Source: Bacteroidota bacterium (lineage in GTDB: Bacteria > Bacteroidota > Bacteroidia > NS11-12g > UBA955). Taken from it: a stretch of 26,492 bases of DNA. Numbering within the stretch: the stretch's first letter is position 1; each line of letters begins with the position of its first letter. The position numbers were made by a program, and so were the translations under genes. The stretch lies in NCBI GenBank assembly GCA_005788145.1, contig SXYY01000161.1, forward strand, positions 1 to 26,492, read 5' to 3'. Shown one piece after another: positions 7,705 to 15,788 of this stretch. The notes beneath the pieces are model-generated. The model saw only the letters and a list, made by a program, of their open reading frames with translations. It searched no databases and was not told the origin of the DNA.

Positions 7705-9948
7705 TTAATTCACCAACAAACGGGCAGTACCACTGCCCTTCTGGGTCTTTACACGAATAAAATACAATCCCGGTTGCACACCGTGTAAATCCAAACGATT
7801 TTCACTCAGAGACAATCCCTGAACCATTCTACCCGAAATATCAAAAACCAACACCTCGGTTATTTTCCCATCGATACCCAAAGAAACCCAACCATTCGCT
7901 GGATTTGGATATAAATTCAAGGCCTGTTTCTCATTCAATTGAGCAATGCCATTCTTCATGTCCCACAATGGCTGAGAAACCGATGTCAAAATGTTCGCCT
8001 CATATTTGTCCAAATAGATTTCTTCGTTGATACCCGCACCAAAATTACTGGCCACAAATCCAACAACCGACAAATCAGCGGGCTTAAAGCGGGAGTAAAT
8101 GGCGCCTGTAGGACCAAAATCGGCGGCCTTCGGCATACCCAACGACAGCATTGTATCTGGGATGGTGAGGGTAAATGAGTACGCGTATTTATCACCTGAT
8201 TTCATCACATCAACGGCCGAAGGTATGGTTGCGCCATGTTTGCCCCCATCAACTGCCCATATCACCCGGTTGTGGTAGTATCCTACCAAGGTCTTGTTCT
8301 TGCCAAAGAAAATACTCTGACTGTCTTTGGTCAGTGCGAAATCAACTTTCTGATCCCATCCTGCGCCCAATCCACGAACCCCTTGTTCACGCAACATCAC
8401 ACCGAAACGCAAACCTGATTTTACCCACGCGTCTTGTGCGGTCATTTCCATGGTTCCGGTTACTTTCCTTGTACTGGGGTTGTATACCAAATTTGTAAAT
8501 TTCAACTCAACGCCTTTCGAAGCCGCAGCCACTGCCGTCTCAACGGATTTTTTTATTTCTGAAGCATTCCCAACCATTTGCTGACGATTCACCACCACCA
8601 ACGGCATGGAATCAATCTCCAATGGCGCCAATTTGTTGTGCATGTTGTCGTTGATGTGGTGGGATATAAAATTTGCTGCGCCACCCAATTGTGTTTCCAA
8701 GGAATCCAAGGCCACATTCACGGCAGGACATTGACTACACCAAGTTGCAGTGTAAGATTCTACCAATGCTTTGCTCACGGCATTTCCACCACCCTGTTGG
8801 GCCACAAAATCAAACACCAATGGCAATGTATCATTTGAAACTCGGCCATCGGTTCCGCCACCATTCGGGGATATCCATGCTCTCACTCTCGCTCGGTCGG
8901 CCGGTTGCATATCGCGAAAAATCGTATGGGATATTTGGGCACTGTGATAATCCGAAAAGTTCACAAAGGACAGAGGGGTGGTTACCACCGCTTCATTGTT
9001 CACCTGTGTATTTAAATTGTAATCGGTATTTTGTGTGCTTCCATGCATGGTAAAAACACCCGTAATTTCCAAGGGCACTTGGTTGCCACTTTTTACATAG
9101 GCAGTTCCAGCAGGCTTATTGGTATACCCTGTTGAAAAAGAAGCATCGTTCAACTTCTCAATACCGGTATAAAAAGACACGAAAGAGTTATCAGAAAAAT
9201 CCTTGCCTTGTTTTGCTACAACATCGAGCAAAGAACTCACGCCAGCCAGCGGATAGGATTCAAATGGCCCCAATTGTATTCCGTTGGTTTGTTCGTTCTT
9301 GATTGGCAGATTGTTGGCGTACCAAGCATGTTCAGAACCCCAACCCATGCGAACAACATGGATGGCATTGCTCCCCTCTTCCAACACAATTGCATTGTAA
9401 GAATAGCTCCCATATTTGTTGGCTGTATCTGTGCCCAGGGTATACGATTGAAACTTGACCCAAAACTGTCTGTGCGGCGCATTACCAAAAGTTTTCACCA
9501 CAACACGGTCGTTGGTACTGCTTGCGATAATACCGCCCACAATCACTGAATTGTTGGCAACACGGGGATCTGGCAAACTATTGATAACAAAGTTAGCAGC
9601 AGGCAACGCTGTGCCACTCGCCTTAAAGTCATTGAACGTAATGGTCCCGTTTTTTGTCGCCCGGAATTTCCCATCCAACTTCACATTACCCGCACCATTG
9701 AAAGAAAAGGCAAAAGGCAAAGCCTCTTCCAATGTGTATCCATTGGTTGCCGTATCCCAAGCCAGGGCTTTCCAACCCTGTCCTTCCGCCAAATCATCAC
9801 GCTCCCGGTTCAAGAAACGTGGATTCACCCCCGTCTTTCCTGAGGCGTTGGTTTTAATTTCAGCGATGTGATATTTGTTTTGGGCATTGGCCGATGAAAC
9901 AACAGCCAAACCAGCCAATAATGGGATAATTCTCTTAGGGATATGCAT
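7705..9948 (-). CDS. Large secreted Omp28-like protein with thioredoxin-like CxxC and T9SS type A sorting domain
   Basis: The 747-residue protein starts with a signal peptide (MHIPKRIIPLLAGLAVVSSANAQ, 1-23, cleavage after NAQ). A long beta-rich N-terminal half (about 25-385) is followed by a thioredoxin-like segment around 390-470, with LVESYTATWCSQCPAVN and C404/C407 as a redox CxxC pair, as in Omp28-related surface proteins of Bacteroidota. A further beta-rich domain precedes the C-terminal sorting domain (about 675-747) with NLYPNPANGWVSL, VFDISGRMV and PGLYFIRV, which directs export by T9SS and cell-surface attachment. The ATG at 9948 fits the signal peptide. pntB ends 39 bases upstream, so co-transcription is possible. 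The physiological role is unknown. Confidence 0.88.
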   Translation of the reverse strand: MHIPKRIIPLLAGLAVVSSANAQNKYHIAEIKTNASGKTGVNPRFLNRERDDLAEGQGWKALAWDTATNGYTLEEALPFAFSFNGAGNVKLDGKFRATKNGTITFNDFKASGTALPAANFVINSLPDPRVANNSVIVGGIIASSTNDRVVVKTFGNAPHRQFWVKFQSYTLGTDTANKYGSYSYNAIVLEEGSNAIHVVRMGWGSEHAWYANNLPIKNEQTNGIQLGPFESYPLAGVSSLLDVVAKQGKDFSDNSFVSFYTGIEKLNDASFSTGYTNKPAGTAYVKSGNQVPLEITGVFTMHGSTQNTDYNLNTQVNNEAVVTTPLSFVNFSDYHSAQISHTIFRDMQPADRARVRAWISPNGGGTDGRVSNDTLPLVFDFVAQQGGGNAVSKALVESYTATWCSQCPAVNVALDSLETQLGGAANFISHHINDNMHNKLAPLEIDSMPLVVVNRQQMVGNASEIKKSVETAVAAASKGVELKFTNLVYNPSTRKVTGTMEMTAQDAWVKSGLRFGVMLREQGVRGLGAGWDQKVDFALTKDSQSIFFGKNKTLVGYYHNRVIWAVDGGKHGATIPSAVDVMKSGDKYAYSFTLTIPDTMLSLGMPKAADFGPTGAIYSRFKPADLSVVGFVASNFGAGINEEIYLDKYEANILTSVSQPLWDMKNGIAQLNEKQALNLYPNPANGWVSLGIDGKITEVLVFDISGRMVQGLSLSENRLDLHGVQPGLYFIRVKTQKGSGTARLLVN

Positions 9949-9987
9949 TTTGCAAATGATAAGTGGGGTAAATGGCGTGTGGGCTTA

Positions 9988-11415
9988 TTACAGAGCCTTC
10001 ACTTCATTGACCAATTTTTGTAAGCTCGCTTTGGCATCACCGAACAACATTCCACACTTGGGATGGAAGAACAACTCGTTTTCGATGCCCGCGTATCCGG
10101 CTTTCATGCTTCGCTTCAACACGATGATTTGCTTGGCCTGATCTACATCCAAAATGGGCATTCCGTAAATGGGACTAGTAGGATCCGTTTTAGCGGCAGG
10201 ATTCACAACATCGTTTGCTCCAACCACCAATACCACATCGGTTGTGGCGAATTCTGGGTTGATGTGTTCCATTTCGATGAGTTTATCGTATTCCACATTG
10301 GATTCAGCCAATAAAACGTTCATGTGACCTGGCATACGTCCCGCTACCGGATGAATGGCATACTTTACTTCAACACCTTCGGCCTCGAGCAAATTCTCCA
10401 ATTCGTGACACACGTGTTGGGCCTGGGCTACCGCCAAACCATAACCAGGGACAATGATCACTTTTGAAGCGTATTTCATCATGATAGCAACATCGGTTGC
10501 TTGCACTTCGCGAACAGAACCACCTGAGGAACTGGTGCTGCTTCCACCACCGTTTCCACCTGCCATACCAATCAACACATTCATCAAGGAACGATTCATC
10601 GCCTTACACATCACCACGGTAAGGATCGTACCTGCGGAACCAACAAGCACGCCACCCATCAACATGACTTTGTTCTCGTACAAGAAACCACCACAAGCGG
10701 CGGCCACACCTGTAAACGAGTTCAACAATGAAATAACCACAGGCATGTCTGCACCACCAATCGGGAATACAAACAGCAACCCATAAACAACGGCCAAGCC
10801 AATGGTAACAAAAAAGTACAATGAGGATTGGGTTGCATTAAACTCACCATAATTCAAATAGGCAACCCCCAAAATTGCCACCAACACCACTGCGTTGATG
10901 ATCTGCTGAGATGGAAAACGAAAATCGCCAATTTTGCCATTCAATTTACCCCAGGCTACAATTGAACCCACAAAAGAAATGGTACCAATGATCAATCCCG
11001 CAATCACGGGAATATACATCCCCAAACTCACAGCGGGGGCGTTGGTCATCGCCTCGGGAGCGGTTGCCTCGTGCAACAAATGACGCCATTCTATGATTGA
11101 AATCAACGCAGCACTCAAACCACCCATACCATTAAACAAACTCACCATTTCAGGCATCGCAGTCATCTGAACACGCTTCGCCATAAGGGTTCCCACCACC
11201 GTACCGGCCACAATGGCGGCAACGATGTAAGTTAGGTTATTGATTACGTGAAACCCTTTTGAGTTGAAGAACAACGCCGCAATCACGGCCATCGCCATAC
11301 CAAAGGCAGCCACCAAATTTCCCTTGCGTGCAGAATCCGGCTGTCCCATCATCTTCAATCCTACCACGAAGCTCACAGAGCCTACGAGGTATCCAATTTC
11401 CATATACGGCATCAT
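9988..11415 (-). CDS. pntB: NAD(P) transhydrogenase beta subunit
   Basis: PntB carries most of the proton channel and the NADP(H)-binding domain of the proton-translocating transhydrogenase, which reduces NADP+ with NADH using the proton gradient. The 475 residues comprise about nine membrane helices (roughly 1-285), a Gly/Ser-rich linker (GGNGGGSSTSSSGGS) and the NADP domain with VIIVPGYGLAVAQAQ, AIHPVAGRMPGHMNVLL, VVGANDVVNPAA and LKRSMKAGYAGI, all hallmark motifs. The start ATG at 11415 overlaps the pntAB stop as ATGA; a second ATG follows at once and could also be used. It is the third gene of the pntAA-pntAB-pntB unit. Confidence 0.97.
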   Translation of the reverse strand: MMPYMEIGYLVGSVSFVVGLKMMGQPDSARKGNLVAAFGMAMAVIAALFFNSKGFHVINNLTYIVAAIVAGTVVGTLMAKRVQMTAMPEMVSLFNGMGGLSAALISIIEWRHLLHEATAPEAMTNAPAVSLGMYIPVIAGLIIGTISFVGSIVAWGKLNGKIGDFRFPSQQIINAVVLVAILGVAYLNYGEFNATQSSLYFFVTIGLAVVYGLLFVFPIGGADMPVVISLLNSFTGVAAACGGFLYENKVMLMGGVLVGSAGTILTVVMCKAMNRSLMNVLIGMAGGNGGGSSTSSSGGSVREVQATDVAIMMKYASKVIIVPGYGLAVAQAQHVCHELENLLEAEGVEVKYAIHPVAGRMPGHMNVLLAESNVEYDKLIEMEHINPEFATTDVVLVVGANDVVNPAAKTDPTSPIYGMPILDVDQAKQIIVLKRSMKAGYAGIENELFFHPKCGMLFGDAKASLQKLVNEVKAL

Positions 11416-11765
11416 GATGCTTTTTCTCCTTTCGGCTTCTTCTTAAACATTTCCAACATGCGGTCGGTTACCACGAAACCACCAATGACGTTCAGTGTTC
11501 CTACAAATACTGCCAATGTACCGAACACCAATGACAAGGTATCATCGGGCGATGCGTTCCCCATCACAATGATGGCACCGATCAAAACGACCCCGTGAAT
11601 GGCGTTCGCACCGCTCATCAAAGGCGTATGCAACACGCTTGGCACGTGTGAAATCAATTCAATACCCACAAAGATCATCAGAACGACCAAGTAGATTAGG
11701 TTTAAAATATTCTGTTGTTCGTATTGCGCGATCAAATCGGCAATGCCTTGAAAAAATGCTTCCAT
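11412..11765 (-). CDS. pntAB: NAD(P) transhydrogenase alpha subunit, membrane part
   Basis: This 117-residue protein is the membrane portion of the alpha subunit (alpha 2), separate from the NAD-binding part as in three-subunit transhydrogenases. Three to four hydrophobic helices are visible: around 20-42 (NLIYLVVLMIFVGIELIS), 52-70 (ANAIHGVVLIGAIIVMG) and 78-100 (LVFGTLAVFVGTLNVIGGFV), ending in a basic tail rich in Lys. The conserved THTPLMSG-like block appears here as HTPLMSGANAIHG. It starts 10 bases after pntAA and its stop overlaps the pntB start by four bases, so the order and coupling match a single operon. Confidence 0.95.
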   Translation of the reverse strand: MEAFFQGIADLIAQYEQQNILNLIYLVVLMIFVGIELISHVPSVLHTPLMSGANAIHGVVLIGAIIVMGNASPDDTLSLVFGTLAVFVGTLNVIGGFVVTDRMLEMFKKKPKGEKAS

Positions 11766-11775
11766 CGTTTTCTAA

Positions 11776-12876
11776 TTATGCGTTGTGATAAATTTCATCG
11801 TTCGAGCAAATCAAACAGCCTTGTACAATTTCATCGTTGCGATCCAAGATTAACTCACCCTTGGGAGCAATCAATTTTAACAATTCCCAGATGTTTCTGG
11901 CAAATAGTTCGCTGGCGTTGGCGCTCAACTCAGAAGGCATATTCACAGCGCCCACCAATTTCACACCACCAACAACTTTCACCTTACCCGCCTCTGTTTG
12001 GGAACAGTTCCCACCTTGCTCAGCCGCCATATCGATCAATACCGAGCCCGACTTCATCAAGCCCAATTGCTCGTCATCCACCAAAATTGGGGCTTTTCTA
12101 CCTGGCACCAATGCCGTGGTAATCACCAAATCGGCTTGAGCCAAACTCTTGTTCACTGCTTCTCTCTGGGCAGCTCGATATTCTTCCGTAGCCTCTTTGG
12201 CATAACCGCCTTCCGAACCCACTTCTACCCCTTTGACTTCGATAAACTTACCGCCCAAAGACATAACTTGCTCTTTGGTTTCGGGACGCACATCCGTGGC
12301 TTCAACCACAGAGCCCAATCGTTTTGCTGTAGCGATGGCTTGCAAACCGGCCACACCCACACCAAAAATTAATACCTTGGCGGGCGTAACAGTTCCCGCA
12401 GCCGTCATCAACATGGGGAAAATCTTATCCAAATGATATGCGCCTTCAATGACCGCGCGGTAACCCGCTAGATTGGCTTGAGAACTCAACACATCCATGC
12501 TCTGGGCCCGAGAAATACGGGGTATCGCATCCAAACTCAACACAGACAAACCCTCAGCATTGAGGGCTGATACCAATTCCGGATTGCTGCGGTGATACAT
12601 CAAACTCACCCACAAACTGCCTTTGGCCAAAAGTTTGGCATCGGTTGGTTCGGGCATGTTGATCTGAACATACATCGCGGCATCTTTCATCGCGGAGCGG
12701 TCGACCACTTGTGCTCCGGCTTCTTTGTACAAATTATCTGAAAAATGCGAGCCCAATCCAGCGCCCGCCTCGATCAAAACTTCATTGCCCATCTGAATCA
12801 AACTCTTGGCAACCTGGGGGGTAATGGCTACGCGGTTCTCTCCAACACGGGTCTCTTTTAAGACGGCTATTTTCAC
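11776..12876 (-). CDS. pntAA: NAD(P) transhydrogenase alpha subunit, NAD(H)-binding part
   Basis: This soluble subunit (366 residues) binds NAD(H) and passes hydride to the PntB NADP domain. It starts with the alanine-dehydrogenase-like block MKIAVLKETRVGENRVAITP. The conserved loop ISRAQSMDVLSSQANLAGY is at 121-139, and the Rossmann glycine motif VLIFGVGVAGLQA is at 168-180, with D195 (EATDVRPE) as the expected ribose ligand. The start codon is GTG at 12876; no ATG fits and homologues begin at this point. A -7-like box with one mismatch, TATATTCG (minus strand, 12899-12906), lies directly after the terminator of the upstream gene and probably drives the operon. Confidence 0.96.
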   Translation of the reverse strand: MKIAVLKETRVGENRVAITPQVAKSLIQMGNEVLIEAGAGLGSHFSDNLYKEAGAQVVDRSAMKDAAMYVQINMPEPTDAKLLAKGSLWVSLMYHRSNPELVSALNAEGLSVLSLDAIPRISRAQSMDVLSSQANLAGYRAVIEGAYHLDKIFPMLMTAAGTVTPAKVLIFGVGVAGLQAIATAKRLGSVVEATDVRPETKEQVMSLGGKFIEVKGVEVGSEGGYAKEATEEYRAAQREAVNKSLAQADLVITTALVPGRKAPILVDDEQLGLMKSGSVLIDMAAEQGGNCSQTEAGKVKVVGGVKLVGAVNMPSELSANASELFARNIWELLKLIAPKGELILDRNDEIVQGCLICSNDEIYHNA

Positions 12877-12898
12877 AATTGTTAGTTAGATTTTGAAG

Positions 12899-12906
12899 CG
12901 AATATA
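12899..12906 (-). promoter_or_regulatory. Candidate -7 box of the pnt operon (TATATTCG)
   Basis: On the minus strand TATATTCG fits TAnnTTTG with one mismatch and lies 22 bases before the pntAA GTG. It follows the T-run of the upstream terminator after a few bases, so any -33 element would sit in the terminator stem. Evidence is position plus partial motif. Confidence 0.35.
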
Positions 12907-12910
12907 CACA

Positions 12911-12937
12911 AAAAAAGGGGGCTTACCGCCCCCTTTT
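12911..12937 (-). terminator. Rho-independent terminator of the T9SS gene at 12958-13992
   Basis: On the minus strand the stem AAAAGGGGGC (12937-12928) pairs with GCCCCCTTTT (12922-12913) around a five-base loop and runs into a T-tract of about seven. It lies 20 bases after the stop at 12958 and before the pnt operon, a textbook intrinsic terminator. Confidence 0.9.
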
Positions 12938-12957
12938 GCTCGCTATTTGCTGATTAT

Positions 12958-13992
12958 TTACAATTTACAAACCTTCACTACACCATGGCCATTGGTCAGG
13001 GTGTACACCCCCGATTTCCAGTCGCGCACATCCATCAAGCCAGGCGCAATCCATACCACCGGTACTTCCGCACCCGCCAAGTCAGTAGCCACCCAAACAT
13101 CCGAATGCAAACCACCCTCCACCTGCAACAAATCCACTGCAGGATTGGGGTATACCGACACTTGCATGTTCTGATTTACACCAACGCCATCCTTCACATC
13201 CAATCGACCAATAAATCCATCCCGATACCTCACCTGTGTGGGCACAAATTTGCCCGTAATTGCGTTTACCGTACCACTGACCTCCATCACGGGAATGCGC
13301 TCATTCAGCGACAACCACTTGTATGAAAGCGTTTTGCGGGGCAACGGAAATTTTCCAAATTGAGAAGTCACCGTATCAATCTCATCCACGTAGGTGCGCA
13401 ATCGCAACACATTGGTGTATTCTTTGTAAGGCGTTTTGATTGTCCCCCAACCATCCGCATCGTTGTATCGCGTGCCATCTTGCACCAACGCAAACAAATC
13501 GCCAGGAATACTAAACTTGAAATTAAAAGTAGACGTATCCTTGTCACCGAAGTTCAACGGGAACTGATATATCTCGTCTTCGTCCTTGTACATCGATGCC
13601 AAGGGAAAGCCAGAGTATTGATAACCAATTCCTTCGGCCTTGAACACCTTGCTACTGTTGGTGTAGAAGGAATAAACATTCGTCAGTGTAATGGGACCAG
13701 CACCAATGGTGTCGGCTGTTTTCTGTCCGATCTGACCAAAGAAATAAAACGAGTACGGCGTTTTTGTCGCACTGTAATAATTCAACAACTGCTGTCTTTG
13801 CGGGGTCATTCCACTAAAATCCCAGGACATGTTTGCCCCACCGGTTTCATAGTTTGAAGGCAGTTCTGTGGGCAATGCATTCGAGTATCTTAGCGTATCG
13901 CCCGACTTCGGCATTTGGCTCGATGTGATCGTTGGTTGCGCGATGACTTGGGCTGCACACAACGAAACGACGAAAAAAATCCATGATTTCAT
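12958..13992 (-). CDS. Secreted protein with T9SS type A sorting domain, function unknown
   Basis: The ATG at 13992 gives 344 residues starting with a signal peptide (MKSWIFFVVSLCAAQVIAQ, cleavage after IAQ). A slightly longer version would need a TTG start. The body is beta-rich with many aromatic and Thr/Ser residues (for example MSWDFSGMTP, DEDEIYQFPLNFGD) and resembles uncharacterised Bacteroidota surface proteins; I cannot name a domain. The C-terminal 70 residues hold a sorting domain: VSVYPNPAVDLLQVEGG, a central strand pair, and SGVYTLTNGHGVVKVCKL. An exact -7 box (TATATTTG) lies six bases before the ATG. The gene is divergent from recJ and ends in a strong terminator. Confidence 0.85.
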   Translation of the reverse strand: MKSWIFFVVSLCAAQVIAQPTITSSQMPKSGDTLRYSNALPTELPSNYETGGANMSWDFSGMTPQRQQLLNYYSATKTPYSFYFFGQIGQKTADTIGAGPITLTNVYSFYTNSSKVFKAEGIGYQYSGFPLASMYKDEDEIYQFPLNFGDKDTSTFNFKFSIPGDLFALVQDGTRYNDADGWGTIKTPYKEYTNVLRLRTYVDEIDTVTSQFGKFPLPRKTLSYKWLSLNERIPVMEVSGTVNAITGKFVPTQVRYRDGFIGRLDVKDGVGVNQNMQVSVYPNPAVDLLQVEGGLHSDVWVATDLAGAEVPVVWIAPGLMDVRDWKSGVYTLTNGHGVVKVCKL

Positions 13993-13998
13993 GATAAA

Positions 13999-14006
13999 CA
14001 AATATA
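13999..14006 (-). promoter_or_regulatory. Candidate -7 box TATATTTG
   Basis: Minus-strand TATATTTG matches the Bacteroidota -7 consensus exactly and ends six bases before the ATG at 13992. No clear -33 TTG is seen at the usual distance. If functional, the mRNA would start at or near the start codon. Confidence 0.4.
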
Positions 14007-14027
14007 CAATTCTGAATGAAGTTTGGG

Positions 14028-14058
14028 TTGTTTATCTGCGCAAAAAAGCCGATTTTTG
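14028..14058 (+). promoter_or_regulatory. Candidate recJ promoter (TTG-N20-GATTTTTG)
   Basis: TTG at 14028-14030 is followed after 20 bases by GATTTTTG (14051-14058), one mismatch from TAnnTTTG, in the usual spacing range. The box ends eight bases before the recJ ATG. A 7-bp inverted repeat (GCAAAAA/TTTTTGC) overlaps it. Confidence 0.35.
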
Positions 14059-14066
14059 CAGAAGTT

Positions 14067-15764
14067 ATGGAAAATCGTTGGCGCGCAAAACCTCTACCCA
14101 ATCAGGAACAGGTCTTGCAACTCTCCGAGAGCATTCGAGTGAATCCATACATTTCTTCCATCTTGGTCCAGCGAGGTATCGACACCTACGAAAAAGCCGA
14201 GAAATTTTTCCGCCCCAAACTTGAAGATTTGCACAACCCCTTCGAAATGAAGGACATGGATGTTGCCATCAAAAGAATCCAGACGGCAGTCACAAACCAA
14301 GAGGGCATTTTGGTTTACGGCGATTACGATGTGGATGGTACCACTGCGGTGAGTATCGTATACTCCTATTTCAAATCGTTCAACCAAAATATCGAATACT
14401 ACATCCCCGATCGTTACAAGGAAGGTTACGGTATCAGCAGAGCCGGCCTCGAATATGCCGCCGAAAAAGGATTTACCTTGGTCATAACCCTCGATTGCGG
14501 CATTCGTTCAAACGATTTGGTCGATTACGGCAATTCTCTGGGACTGGAGATGATCATTTGCGACCACCACTTACCGGGCGATACCCTGCCCAAAGCGGCC
14601 GCTATTCTCAATCCAAAACGTCGCGATTGCACCTACCCCTACAAAGAACTTTCTGGCGCAGGCATCGGCTTCAAGCTGATTCAAGCCTACAACGAAAAAC
14701 AAGGCATGCCCACCGAAATGGTCTATGACTATCTCGACATGGTGGCCGTGAGTATCGCCTCTGATTTGGTCGACATTCGTGGCGAAAACCGTGTGCTGTC
14801 GTTTTATGGGCTCAAAAAGCTCAACGAAAACCCAAGCATCGGCCTTCAAACCCTGTTGGACGATTGTCCGAAAAAAGAACAATACACCATCTCTGATATC
14901 ATTTTTGGTATAGGCCCTCGCATCAACGCTGCCGGCAGAATTGCCGATGCCAAAGCCGCAGTGAAGGTGCTCATCGAAAAAGACTATAACACGGCCAAAA
15001 AATACGCGAAAGTGCTTTCTGAAAGAAACCACGAGCGCAAAGAATTGGATTCCGACATCACCCGCGATGCAGTGGACATGGTTCAAAAAAGCCCCCGTCT
15101 CATGAGCAAATACTCGATGGTCTTGCAAGGCGAAGGTTGGTCGAAGGGCGTCATTGGCATCGTCGCCTCCCGCATGGTGGAACAATTCTACAAACCCACC
15201 ATCGTTTTTTCTTTGAATGATGGGATGCTTACCGGCAGTGCCCGCAGCATTAAAACCTTCGACATTCACGAAGCCATCGGAGCCTGTGGCGAATTGGTGG
15301 AGCAATTTGGCGGACACAAATACGCAGCGGGACTGAGTATCAAAGTTGAGAATTTCGATGCGTTTGCAGATAAATTCGAAGCCATTGTGCGTGAATCCGT
15401 TACCGCAGACGACCTAGTACCTGTTGTGGAATACGACCTAGAAATGGAAACGTCGATGATCACACCGGGCATGATGAAGATTCTCAAGCAACTATCGCCC
15501 TTTGGTCCTGGAAACTCGATCCCCGTATTCCGAAGCAACAACTTGCGCGCCAACCAAACGGCCAAAATATTGAAGGATCGCCACTTAAAAATGCAAGTTC
15601 AAACCCCCAATGGTCCAATGGACTCCATCGGTTTTGGCTTGGCAGAACATTGGCCATCTGTTACCGATGCGCAGATTTTCCACGCTTGCTATTGCATTGA
15701 GGAAAACACCTACAACGGACGCACGAATTTGCAATTGCGGTTGCAGGACATCAAAACCAATTAA
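14067..15764 (+). CDS. recJ: Single-stranded-DNA-specific 5'-3' exonuclease RecJ
   Basis: RecJ degrades single-stranded DNA 5' to 3' in recombination and base-excision or mismatch repair. The ATG at 14067 gives 565 residues and begins with the family-typical MENRWRAKPLP; an upstream ATG at 14016 would add 17 unlike residues. DHH-family motifs are complete: VYGDYDVDG (83-91), TLDCG with D143, CDHH (165-168) and ASDLVDIRGENR (231-242). The DHHA1 domain has GEGWSKGVIGIVASR and GGHKYAAG (415-422). The C-terminal OB-like domain carries LSPFGPGNSIPVF. It is divergent from the T9SS gene, and an exported aminotransferase-fold gene follows after 24 bases on the same strand. Confidence 0.97.
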   Translation: MENRWRAKPLPNQEQVLQLSESIRVNPYISSILVQRGIDTYEKAEKFFRPKLEDLHNPFEMKDMDVAIKRIQTAVTNQEGILVYGDYDVDGTTAVSIVYSYFKSFNQNIEYYIPDRYKEGYGISRAGLEYAAEKGFTLVITLDCGIRSNDLVDYGNSLGLEMIICDHHLPGDTLPKAAAILNPKRRDCTYPYKELSGAGIGFKLIQAYNEKQGMPTEMVYDYLDMVAVSIASDLVDIRGENRVLSFYGLKKLNENPSIGLQTLLDDCPKKEQYTISDIIFGIGPRINAAGRIADAKAAVKVLIEKDYNTAKKYAKVLSERNHERKELDSDITRDAVDMVQKSPRLMSKYSMVLQGEGWSKGVIGIVASRMVEQFYKPTIVFSLNDGMLTGSARSIKTFDIHEAIGACGELVEQFGGHKYAAGLSIKVENFDAFADKFEAIVRESVTADDLVPVVEYDLEMETSMITPGMMKILKQLSPFGPGNSIPVFRSNNLRANQTAKILKDRHLKMQVQTPNGPMDSIGFGLAEHWPSVTDAQIFHACYCIEENTYNGRTNLQLRLQDIKTN

Positions 15765-15788
15765 TCAAGAATTTCTTATCTTTCGGGG

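Noticed and set aside
8175..9871. Several open frames antisense to the large T9SS gene
   Set aside because: They give low-complexity, motif-free products, while the minus strand encodes a complete secreted protein with signal and sorting domain.
14571..15317. 248-codon open frame antisense to recJ
   Set aside because: The plus strand has every RecJ motif in order; the antisense product is rich in His, Phe and Val as expected from reading recJ backwards.
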